From Azolla caroliniana (taxonomy: Eukaryota > Polypodiophyta), in assembly GCA_043228905.1 (NCBI GenBank), contig JBHGNT010000004.1, positions 1,736,001 to 1,800,000 of the forward strand: 64,000 nt of DNA, given 5' to 3'. The position numbers and the translations under genes are program-made. The notes under the pieces were generated by a model, which saw nothing but the letters and a program-made list of their open reading frames with translations, was not told the origin of the DNA and ran no database searches. Shown here one piece after another: positions 44,219 through 54,300 of this stretch (the first letter of the stretch is position 1; each line of letters begins with the position of its first letter).

Positions 44219-45062
44219 TGTTACCCGGACAAAGGGGCGGTCGGTCAAGTGGAGAAGCGTCGGAGTCGGAAATGTCAGAGTCAGAGTCAGAGTCGAAGTC
44301 GGATCAATAAAGAGGATCGATGAGTCAACATTTTGCCGAATATAATTAAAAACTGAAAATATAGTTAGTTACAGATTTTGTAATTCTTGTTGTTATGGCA
44401 ATATGTTTCTTGATGAGGAAGTCCTTTCAGTTGCTTATAAAAGGAATTGAAGGCATTGTAAAAACTATCGTTTATTTTAGTAATATAAGTTTAGTTGTAG
44501 GAAATCTCAGCGTGCAATTCGTTATTCTTCTAATCTATTTCCATCTTAATATAACTATATTACATAAGTAACGATCTCGATGTATGCATAACATCGATAT
44601 TATTACAGTAACTTAATATTCATTCGTCTAACCACAATCCATTGATAGAACGTTCGGTAAACAACGTTGGACTTATACTGGTGTCGACAACATAGTCCAT
44701 TGTTGCCCGGACAACACAGTATAATTTTGGCACGCCCGGTGGGAGTGTTCTTGGCTCCACCCCCCTCCCAAGGGGTTAAGTGAGAAGAAACTAGAGAGAG
44801 AGAGAAAGAGAGAGAGACAAAACAATGTTGACAGGAAAACTTGTATTATCATTCATGTCCCCTATGGTGGGGTTATATAGGTACATTCCATGAGGGTTAC
44901 AAATCAAGAACGTACAATGAGGCTTGTAGATTAGTTATATAACCTTCTAACAACCTACCCATTATACATATTAATATACTCACACTTATGTGCACATCTG
45001 CACATACAATTACACATGACTACACACTGTACTCTCATACACTTTCAATCCAACGGATAACA
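44219..45062 (+). mobile_element. LTR-type insertion inside the Gypsy chromodomain
   Basis: The insertion begins TGTTACCCGG and ends GGATAACA; flanks are GTCGT (44214-44218) and GTCGC (45063-45067), 4 of 5 matching. Removing it joins EPVEHV to AKAQDLL. At about 44219-44716 it looks like an LTR (TATA-like TTATAAAAGG near 44436, ending GGACAACA), followed by TTTTGGCACGCCCGGTGGGA, a primer site of another plant Gypsy group. The rest, to 45062, looks like part of a further LTR in reverse orientation. Confidence 0.65.
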
Positions 45063-45170
45063 GTCGCCAAGGCTCAGGATCTTCTTGCTGATTTCCAGCG
45101 ACAGTATCGGGACAAACCTGATTCTCAATCAATGCCGACTCATAACACTCGTCATTTGAAGGGGGGATAG

Positions 45171-45500
45171 TATCATGATATGACTCGAACCCATGACCTT
45201 ATGTTATATGGGTCGAGCTCTTGACCATTACACTATCTATTGTAATACGTAAGATATGTATTATTTTCATTTAAGTTTTATTATAGAAAAGTAATGTATA
45301 TTCCAGATTTCTCTGGAACATTCTAGAAGCTTCAAGACTACTCTTGAGAACACTATAAAAGGAGGCATAAGGCATTATTTCGAACCAAATTGTTTCAATG
45401 CCAGTCTTAAGCCTCCTAGTTATCTTGTACTTACTCTTCATATAATATATCATCTATTATCATCATTCTCTCCCTCTCTCGCTTGCTCTATCTCTCTCTT
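45171..45500 (+). repeat. Gypsy 3' LTR, left part
   Basis: Matches 38805-39130, with TATA box near 45354. Broken by the LINE at 45501; the remainder is 49329-49441. The purine tract TTTGAAGGGGGGA precedes it. Confidence 0.92.
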
Positions 45501-48500
45501 GGTAGAAACACATCAGAGCCCAAATAGAGGACTCCCACGGGTCGAAGGATTCCGTTGGGAGTCCGCTTTTAGACAAACCTCACGTCGACACACTACTAGG
45601 GGATCTGGAGGTGTCGCGATACTATTTCGTAGAGAGCTACATAATAGGATAGAAATAATGAAGATAGACCCAGAAGCTCGTTTTATGTGGGTGAAAGTCT
45701 CCACAAGCAAAGACCATGCAGTATTTTTCGCCATTTGTTACTTTCCCCCAAAAGGATCCCGTTATAATATTAGTGGCTTGACGAGATTAGTCGATGAAGG
45801 AATGCCACATGGGCCTTCTCCATACGAACCCCTATCGGATGACATAATCCGATATTCTTCCCAAGGAGAAGTATTTCTTGTAGGAGACTTCAATGCGAGA
45901 ACCCAATCCCGACAATGCACAGTATTTCAGATGAATAGAAACCTAGAAATGGTAAATGTTGACCCTTTAGACATAGGCACCACACGTAGATCAAAGGATC
46001 AAGGTGCGGACGCCACGAGCTTTGGCCATCACCTGCTCGAACTTGGCAGTCGGCACCAGATGGTCATATATAATGGTTTAGCTAAGTGGCCGGGCTCGGA
46101 AGAGCTCACATGTTTCCCACATGGAGGAGGGGAAAGCACAGTTGACTATCTAATAGGGCGCCCGACAGCTACCCACTTGATTAACTCCTTCCGAGTGGCC
46201 CCATGCCCTATTGGCGCAGACCATAGCTTCTTATACTTCGAGCTAAAATGTGATATCTCTAAGGTCACCAAGTCTAGTCAACCATGCCATCACACCACAA
46301 TACATTTCACACATGAGCTCTCTGACATATACTCTCAACATGTTCAGGCCCATCTCCCCTCCATTAATCCCTCTCTACCGTTAGAAAGCCTTAGTACAAA
46401 ACTCACACACATCCTTCACTCCGCAGCAGCTAGCAGTTTCCCATATACAGAACACTCAAATCAAGGTAGATCAGGATCAATGCCACAAAATAAATGGTAT
46501 GACGAGGATTGTAGGGACCTACATAGACAACTTACAATATCGCAACTCAATGGTAGTATTACCTCCACACAAGCTCGCAAAGAAATGCGTAAGACGACAC
46601 GTCGTAAGAGACGAGCGTGGGAGGCATCCCAATACTGGGAACTCTACCATATGCTCATGAGTAGCGATTGCGCCACGGCATGGAAGAGACTACGGGAGCC
46701 AAGACCACAAACACCCATCGAAGATCCCGAAACTTGGCACACATATACAGAGAGACTTTACCAAATCCCAAACCAGCCACCTTTTCCAATGCCTTCCACA
46801 CTCCGGCCTACCACGGGGACACTTTTCACGACCTCTAGGGTCATGAAGGTCATAAAGAAATTACAACATAGGAAGTCCATGGACCACACAGGATTGCGAG
46901 CAGAACACATTATATATGCGAGAGAGTGCCTAGCTCCCTTGCTAACTCTAATCTTCAATCGTGCCCTTGCGGAGGGTTTTCCACCACAGTGGACTATGAA
47001 TACAGTGACCCCCATACATAAAGGGGGGGACCCCATGGACCCAAATACATATAGGACCATTATGATAGGCCATACCCTTGCTAAGTTATATGGTGCAGTA
47101 ATGGAAGCAGAGCTTAGCGACTACATGGAGACCCTAAACCTTCGTGCACCTGAACAAGCTGGCTTTAGACGAGCCTTCTCCACTATTGATCACATCTTCA
47201 CACTTAGATGCCTAATTGACCAAACTAGGGCTCGCAAGAAGAGATTATATTGTTGTTTTGTGGACTTCCGCAAAGCCTTTGACACAGTCCCTAGAGATCG
47301 GTTGTCTGATAGACTTAAAAGCTTGAGGATACCAGATGATATGGTATGGGCCATCTACGCACTATATGAACAAGTGTCCGGGTGTGTCCAATGCCCAGGT
47401 GGCCTATCCAATCGTTTCACTAGCACTATTGGTGTAAAACAAGGTTGCCCCCTATCACCGACGCTTTTTGGGATCTACATTGATGAGATCACAGATTTTA
47501 TTGCTCGTGAGGGAGGCACCGGAGTGGTCCTTGGGGATACGCAGGTTCGTATCTTGCTCTATGCGGATGACATAGTTTTGCTCTCTGAATCCGAACACGA
47601 CCTACAGAGGCACCTCAATGCCTTAGATGACTTTTGTGTACAACGAGGATTGGTAGTGAATCTAGGGAAAATGAAAGTCCTTATCTTCCACACATCGGCC
47701 CAAGTTAGAGCTAAGTGTCACCTAACTATCTCCCATAGCCCAGTCGAGGTGGTTGGATCGTACGTATATCTTGGAGTCACTTTTAGTGCCCGCTCAGGTA
47801 AATTTTCAATGACACAGGCAGCGAAGGATAGACTCACGAGAGGACATGCATCCCTCTCACTCCTAGAGAGACAATGCCACCAAGCACACTTTCAAGAGCC
47901 ACGGACTAAAGGGTGGCTCTTTGACTCATTAGTGACCCCCTCCCTCATGTATGCATCTGCGGTTTGGGCTCCAGGATTACCATCCTTCATGTGGACGCAA
48001 TTAGAGAGACCATTGGTGATGATGCTATCACGCCAACTCCGAAGCAAATCGACTGTACCACATGACATTATTAGGGCCGAGTTCACGTTACCCCCAATGC
48101 TAGTAGAGGCACTTTTTCAACTTGTAGTCTTTATTGATAGGATACATAGCCAACCACATGATAGAATATCTCATCAAGCCTTTAAGGCCTCTCGATCATT
48201 GTATGAGTCCGGCTATACTAGCTCATGGTATGGCATGATGGTGACTTGGCTTCTTGCGAATGGTCTAGACATTAATAACCTACCTCCCCTTAGGTACAAC
48301 CACACGAGTGATAACACCTTAATCTCTCATGAGAACCGCAATAAAGTAATACGCCAAGAAATATGGCAAATTTACACTCGGTGTAAATGGATCACCCCAC
48401 TAGAGCCACTCCCATCTAAAATGTCGTACTATAAGAAACACTTCATGCACTTCTCTGAGTTAGGTTTTATCACACGGCCAAAATATCTAGATGTATTCTT

Positions 48501-49328
48501 ACCACATGCACTAAGGGTTGCAATTGGACAACTTAGAATATCGTCTCACCAACTTGAGATTGAAAATGGCCGTACTAGTGGAGTCCCTAGGGAGGAAAGG
48601 ATATGTAGGTTATGTCACATAGAGATAGAGGATGAGTACCACTTTACTTGCAAGTGTCCAACCTATGCCGAGATAAGGGCAAAATAGCAAGACATACTTG
48701 GTCCGTCTCCCACCCTCCCCAAACTATTAGATACTCTAGATATAAAGAAATTAGGCAAATACATTCTAGAGCTAAAACAACACAGAGAGAATAAATTACA
48801 AAATGTTGACAATAATGTTGCTAATGATCACGAACATGTAACAAATGCAGTTTTTCAGGAACCTGAGGAGACAACGAATGCCGACACACTTGCACCACTC
48901 GGCCTTTCCATTGATGAGGCAGAAAACCAGAGAAGAACCAGACGTCCTCGGGTGCCGGGTTTCAAAACAACTCAACGTGATGTGGACGCAATATTGAAAA
49001 TAAGGGAACGTGAGCTACATCGCCTAGAAGCCAGGGCTAGGGCACTCTCTACATTGGAACCCACATCAAGACCCTTTGACCCCCCACTTCTTTTCGAGAG
49101 GCTTGGGTGGAAATAAAATTAGGCTTAGTGTATAGTCACTTTCGAGTATACTACATATTGTACACTACTAGAACTCTTTTAGTTTAAGTTCTATTTTTTT
49201 TTACTTAATTTAATTTTAGTTATGATGACTGGATAAATACTCTATTGTTGTAAACCAATTGTCTCATGGGCCAAATTTGGCCTTAGAAGACGTTAATACA
49301 TCTTTCTTTCTTTCTTTCTTTCTCATTT
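45501..49328 (+). mobile_element. 5'-truncated LINE (non-LTR retrotransposon)
   Basis: Inserted in the Gypsy 3' LTR, with a probable target duplication TCTCTCTT at 45493-45500 and 49329-49336. It starts within the endonuclease domain, so the 5' end is missing. The 3' UTR ends in a (TTTC)n tail at about 49301-49323 instead of poly(A). Confidence 0.9.
45502..49116 (+). pseudogene. LINE ORF2: endonuclease plus reverse transcriptase, one internal stop
   Basis: Open from the truncation point (VETHQSP; no true ATG) for about 1060 codons to TAG 48685-48687. The same frame then stays open for 142 codons to TAA 49114-49116, so the TAG is a single premature stop. Domains: endonuclease remnant with GDFNART (about residue 128) and GADHSF (about 239); RT about 445-720 with VDFRKAFDTVPR, GVKQGCPLSP and LYADDIVLL; C-terminal zinc motif CRLCHIEIEDEYHFTCKCP near 1035; and a charged tail (RRTRRPRVPG, ERLGWK) beyond the TAG. 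These RT motifs and the simple-repeat tail differ from ordinary plant L1 elements; the exact clade is not certain. It cannot transpose on its own as it stands. Confidence 0.9.
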
Positions 49329-49441
49329 TCTCTCTTCCTCTCTCGTGAGTGTTACGCAGTCTCATCCTTTTAGTACTAATCCTCATAGTACTTCCCTTCT
49401 CTAGTACTAATTCTCTCTCTGTTTTAGTACTATTCCTGACA
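49329..49441 (+). repeat. Gypsy 3' LTR, right part
   Basis: Matches 39140-39249 (GTGAGTGTTACGCAGTC to ATTCCTGACA). Followed by the target duplication GCCGA. Confidence 0.93.
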
Positions 49442-50902
49442 GCCGAACTTGTACAACATATTCAACACATGGTGTCGCTGAGAGAGCAATATGCCTTCGG
49501 GGGTGTGGATCACTTCGATCCCGAGGAAGTAATGAAGGTCCCCATTTCCTTCATTTCGAATGCATTCGACAATTGGGACTTCACTCGGCCGATTTCAGCA
49601 AGTTTGAGTCCGGTGATGACTAGATCATCTACATATAACAAGATACATACCGAACCATCCAAACCATTCTAGATGAACGGTGAAGAGTCGAACTTGGAGG
49701 CCGCAAACCCCATCTTACGCAATCGGTGCAGGATCTTCAAATTCAAAGCACGAGGGTCTTGCTTCAGGCCGTAAAGGGACTTTTTGAGTCAACATACTAC
49801 TGACTTGTTCATCTTCGACTGAAATCCGGGGGGGCTTGAAGAAACGCATTCTTCACGTCCATTTGGTGAAGATGCCACCCCCTTGCTGTAGCAACCACTA
49901 GCACCACACGAACCGTCATCATCTTTGCTATTGGAGCGAAGGTCTCATTGTAGTCGATTCCATGGGTTTGCGCATATCCCTTGGCCACTAACCGAACGTT
50001 GTACCGGTTGACTGAACCATCAGCATTATACTTTACCTTGTACACCCACTTGCAACCAATCGTCTTGCAATGTCAGGGAGGGTCAACCAGGTCCCATGTG
50101 TCATTGGCATCAAGTGCCCGCATTTCTTCCTCCATAGCGGCACACCATTGTGCGTCTTTGGGCGCTTCTGCGTAGCTCTCCGGCTCACGCATTTCTGCCA
50201 CCTTCGTCATGTACGTTGCCATAGTGATGCACCATGTACTCATTATAACCATATCGTTTGACAGGGTTCTTCTGGCGGGTCGATCGACGCAATTTTTGCT
50301 TTGCCGATTTCTTGGCCTTCTTGGCCGACTCAGACTTCTCTTCCGAAGGTCCGTCTTCATTTTTCCCGGAGTCGGTCTCGCTCTGATCCGACTCGTCTCT
50401 GTCGGTGTCATACTCCGAGATCTTCTTCTTCCCCTTCTCTTTGCGCATGAACCGTCTCCTTGGTTCCTTGCACGGGGAAAGCACGGTTGAGTCTCTGCTA
50501 CTCGCCGACTCTTCATTTGACTAGTCGTTCCGACTCAGTCGCTCATTCGACCCACTTAGCCAGAATGAGATCGGACTCTCATCCATAGTACCGAATCCTT
50601 CATCTTCTGCCCGGATCATTTCGGGCTCACTGTCGAAATGAGAGTTCCACTCGGTTGTCAAGGATTCCCTCCTCTAAGACCTTTCGTAGGTCTATCGACT
50701 TCTCAATCTCCGAGCTCAGCCAAAAACTCGAAAAACTTCCCTTCCCCTTTTCCTGCAGGTCGGTCGGACCACCATCGTTCTTCTTCGACTCGCTCCCAAT
50801 GTCATACCTACCTGAGGGGCCTGCTCCTTTCGTCTTTCCAACCCATTTGTCTTCTACCAAAACTTCGTAGTTCTGGCATGCAACTTCTACGAAGTTGGTC
50901 CA
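49442..50902 (-). pseudogene. Copia-5 pol fragment, upstream part
   Basis: Reading leftward on the minus strand: an acidic, Ser-rich linker (DTDRDESDQSETDSGK) and RRSTRQKNPVKRYGYNEY near 50260, PESYAEAPKDAQWCAAMEEE near 50150, RT start KGYAQTHGIDYNETFAP near 49950, LYVDDLVITG near 49620, then YKFG at the Gypsy junction, continuing at 38804. Frameshifts and stops are present. The upstream end, next to Copia-2, is a sequence I cannot identify (see 56410). Confidence 0.85.
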
Positions 50903-51200
50903 TGTTGTAGACAGAGGTCGTCTATGCGGAAGATCAAGAAGCATTCGATTGGTGTTTGAATACCTGCGTATGACAGTTTCTAGGTCGTTGCACAAAGAGA
51001 GAGAGAGAGACACACACAAAAGACTTTCTATTCAATAGAAACAATAATACAACACCCAACCTTACAAAAAGGTTACAAGGTCACTATATATAGTGACCGA
51101 CTTAGGGCAACTACCCTTTATGATAATTACACAAATGCCCCAAACTTGGGCTATAGAAAGGGATAGTGTGAATACGTCCATTATACACTTGTATTCGACA
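50903..51200 (-). repeat. Copia-2 3' LTR
   Basis: Minus-strand TGTCGAATAC...CTACAACA. Contains the TATA-like CACTATATATAGTGACC palindrome at about 51082-51098. Confidence 0.95.
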
Positions 51201-51393
51201 CTCCCCCGTAATGGGCGTATACATGGGTTATCTAAGATTACAGGTATAGACTTAGGTTCTCGGACATATCAGCTTTGTTCGGGTCGGCAGGGTCCGAAGG
51301 TAGAAGACCGAACTGGTCGGGTCGGAACAGTTGAAGCCGATCATTAAGGAACTGATGTCGGTTGTCGGGAACCATCCTGCTCTGTGTCCGGCT

Positions 51394-54300
51394 CTAACCG
51401 GACTGGTTTGTCGTTACGCCCATCTGATGCCGAAGAGACCGAAAACGGTCTGCCGAAAGACACTTGGTCATTCCATCTACGACATTGTCGGTTGTGGATA
51501 TTTTCTCTAGACCGATTTTCCCTGAAATGACGCAGTCCCGAACGAAGTGATATCGAACGTCGATATGTTTGGAGGCGTTGTGGTGAACCGGATTTTTCGA
51601 CAGGGCAACAACACCTTGACTGTCGCTGTAGACAACTGGAGCTGAGTCATGGTCGACTTGTCGAAACGTGTGCGCCAGCCGACCGAGCCACAAAGCTTCT
51701 TTTGCTGCGTCGGACGCAGCTACATATTCTGCTTCGGTCGTTGAGGTCGCTGTGCACTCCTGAAGTTTCGACTTCCACGAGATTGCTCCATTGCCGAATT
51801 TGAAGCAGTATCCGGTTGTTGATTTCCGACTGTCTATACAGCCGGCGAAATCCGAGTCGGTGTAACCGACTACGCCTGAGGTTCGGTTCGGACCGAAAAG
51901 AATGCCGTGGTCTTTTGTGCCAGCCAGATATCTGAACACATGCTTGACTGCGTTCCAATGCGATCGGCTAGGATTGTGCATAAATCTGCTAACGACTCCT
52001 ACGGCGTGAGAAATATCAGGCCGTGTCGCGACCATCAGGTACATAAGGGAGCCGACTGCCGGTGCATACGGTACCGACTTCATATCTTCCCCCTCCGGAC
52101 CGGATGTCGGGCAGTCTCGCTGAGAGAGCCGAAGATTCATGGGGAGCGGGGTTGAAGCAGATTTGGCTGATTGCATGTTGAAGCGTTCCAAGACACGTCC
52201 GATATAGTCGGTCTGAGACAAAAAAAGATGTCGTTTATCGCGATGCCGACTAATTTTCATGCCAAGGATGTGTCGTGCCGGACCGAGGTCCTTCATGGCA
52301 AACTTCAACCGCAGTTGCCGAACGAGATCGGCAAGTTCGCCCGCGTGGCGTCCAGAAAGGAGCATGTCGTCCACGTAAATGATGAGGAAGATGGGTGATC
52401 CATCTTGAGCTGTGTTGGTAAAGAGACAATGGTCCTCATCGCTTTTTGAGAAGCCGATCGATTGGACGAAGTCGTCGAACTTCTTGTACCATTGTCGCGG
52501 TGCCTGTTTGAGGCCGTATAGACTCTTCCTGAGTCGGCAGACTAGATGTTCTTGGCCAGTTGCCACGAAGCCTTTTGGCTGCTCCATATAAATTTCCTCC
52601 TCGAGATCACCATGGAGGAAGGCTGTTTTGACATCTAGCTGAATCAGCTCCAAGTTGTCGGCTGCCACTACGCCGAGTAGAAAACGAAGGGTTGTCATTT
52701 TCACCACTGGTGAAAAAATCTCGTCGAAGTCGACGCCATATTCTTGTCGGAAGCCCTTCGCAACTAATCTGGCCTTGTACTTTGGGGTGGTCGAATCAGA
52801 CGTCTCTTTTAGTCGATAAACCCACTTGCAAGGAAGAGCACGTCGGTTCCTAGGTAATTCGACCAGATCCCAAGTCTTGTTTGCCCGAATGGAGTGCATT
52901 TCCGACTCCATCGCCAGATGCCAGGTGGCGGAATCGACAGATGTCGATGCTTCTTCGTAAGACGTCGGTTCGCCGGCGTCGGTGAAGAAAATTCCAGGAG
53001 AGTACCTCTCCGGAGGTTGCGACAGTCTCTCGGATCGTCGAGGTATGATTGGACTGGTCGCATCGGGTATCGAGGTCGGATGGTCCGAAAGCGGATTGTT
53101 CTGCTGTGCCGAGTCGGAGTTGTCCGAGTCGGTAGTGTAAGGTTCAGCTACCCGTGAAGCTGACCGTGTGTTGAGAGCGGGGCCTTCTTGAAGGGTCGGC
53201 ACATCGGAAAACGTTACCCTTCGGACTTCGATCGGTTTTTCGACTGATGGATTCATAGCCGACTCGTTGAACACAACGTCCGAACTTCGAACGATTTGCC
53301 TGCGTTCGGGGTCCCAGAGTCGGTATCCCATTTCGCCGTCGGATCCATATCCAAGGAAAATGCATTTCCTGGACCGAGGTGCAAGTTTTCGGCGATCATC
53401 TTTCGGAATAAGGGCGTACGCCTCGCATCCGAAGATCCTCAGCTTGTCGTAATTCGGCTTACTGCCGATCCATAGTTCCTGAGGAATTTGAAGTCCTAGA
53501 GGTCTACTTGGCGACATATTGATTATGTGTACTGCCGTGAGTAGAGCCTCTGCCCAGAAGCCATCCGACAGTCCGGAGTGTTGGAGCATGGAAACTATCC
53601 GTTCTTGGATTGTCCGATTCATTCGTTCTGCAATCCCGTTTTGCTCCGGACTGTGTGGTGCCGTAAATTCACGTCGGATGCCGCGTTGTCGGCAGAATTT
53701 GACGAATTCTTCGGATTTGAACTCTCCCCCATTGTCTGTCCGAAAGCATTTCAGCTTTCGGTCGGTTTGATTTTCTACCATAGCGAGCCAATCGGAGAAG
53801 ATCGAGAAGACACGATCTTTGGTGCGAATTGGATAAGCCCACACCTTTCGAGTCGAATCGTCAATAAAACTGACGAAGTAAGAGGCACCGCCAAGAGACT
53901 GATGCGGCATTGGGCCACAGACGTCCGAGTGGACCAAATCGAGAGGTCTCGTTTCTCTTGGTGCTGATGTCGGGTGTGATGCGGCTGCTTGTTTGCCATA
54001 CTGGCAATGCTCGCAGAATTGATGGTCGGAGAAGGAGAGTTTAGGGATGTATCCGGCTCTAGATAGGTGCGTGATGCCGGCCTTGTTGAGGTGTCCTAAT
54101 CTTCTGTGCCATAGTGATGACACAGGAATATCCACCAAAAACAGGTTACCCTCTCTGAGCGTAACATGTAACGGATACAGTGAGTGTATCTTGGGTCCTC
54201 TAGCAAGCAGGAGGTTCCCCCTGTGGAGTGTCCACCCTCCCGAAGAAAAACCGGCACGAATGCCGTCTTCATCTAGTTGTCCGACTGAGATCAATGGCCT

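Larger units (their letters stand above)
39316..45170 (+). pseudogene. Gypsy gag-pol, broken
   Basis: Starts ATGGCTACTGTTAGCGCC. Readable in order: gag with stops at 39496 and near 39620, its main part open at 39749-40186; zinc knuckle CLYCGGPGHIAINY near 40270 with Tyr for the last Cys; protease LLDFGANS near 40610 (DSG changed to DFG); RT with IIYLDDLLIY near 41565; RNase H with KELLAIM near 42140; integrase with HNTHTTGH, VDRYAKMAHF, SDRGP and GQAERTNQ (43070-43590); chromodomain YLVDWLDYSPSKCTWEPVEHV, broken after 44218. The tail AKAQDLLADFQRQY resumes at 45063, ending at the purine tract before 45171. Several stops and frameshifts make it non-autonomous. Confidence 0.9.
38805..49441 (+). 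mobile_element. Chromodomain Gypsy (Ty3) retrotransposon with nested insertions
   Basis: LTRs at 38805-39249 and 45171-49441 (the latter split by a LINE). Perfect 5-bp target duplication GCCGA at 38800-38804 and 49442-49446. The order gag, protease, RT, RNase H, integrase, chromodomain defines a chromovirus. The RT uses GAYNLVRI and [10 protein letters not shown], like fungal and Tcn1-type elements, where common plant chromoviruses have SGYHQIRI. Nested insertions: MITE 42273-42646, LTR-type insertion 44219-45062, LINE 45501-49328. Confidence 0.93.

Noticed and set aside
43480-44310. 276-codon ORF in the Gypsy element as a separate gene
   Set aside because: It mixes pieces of broken integrase and shadow frames, and crosses into the insertion at 44219.
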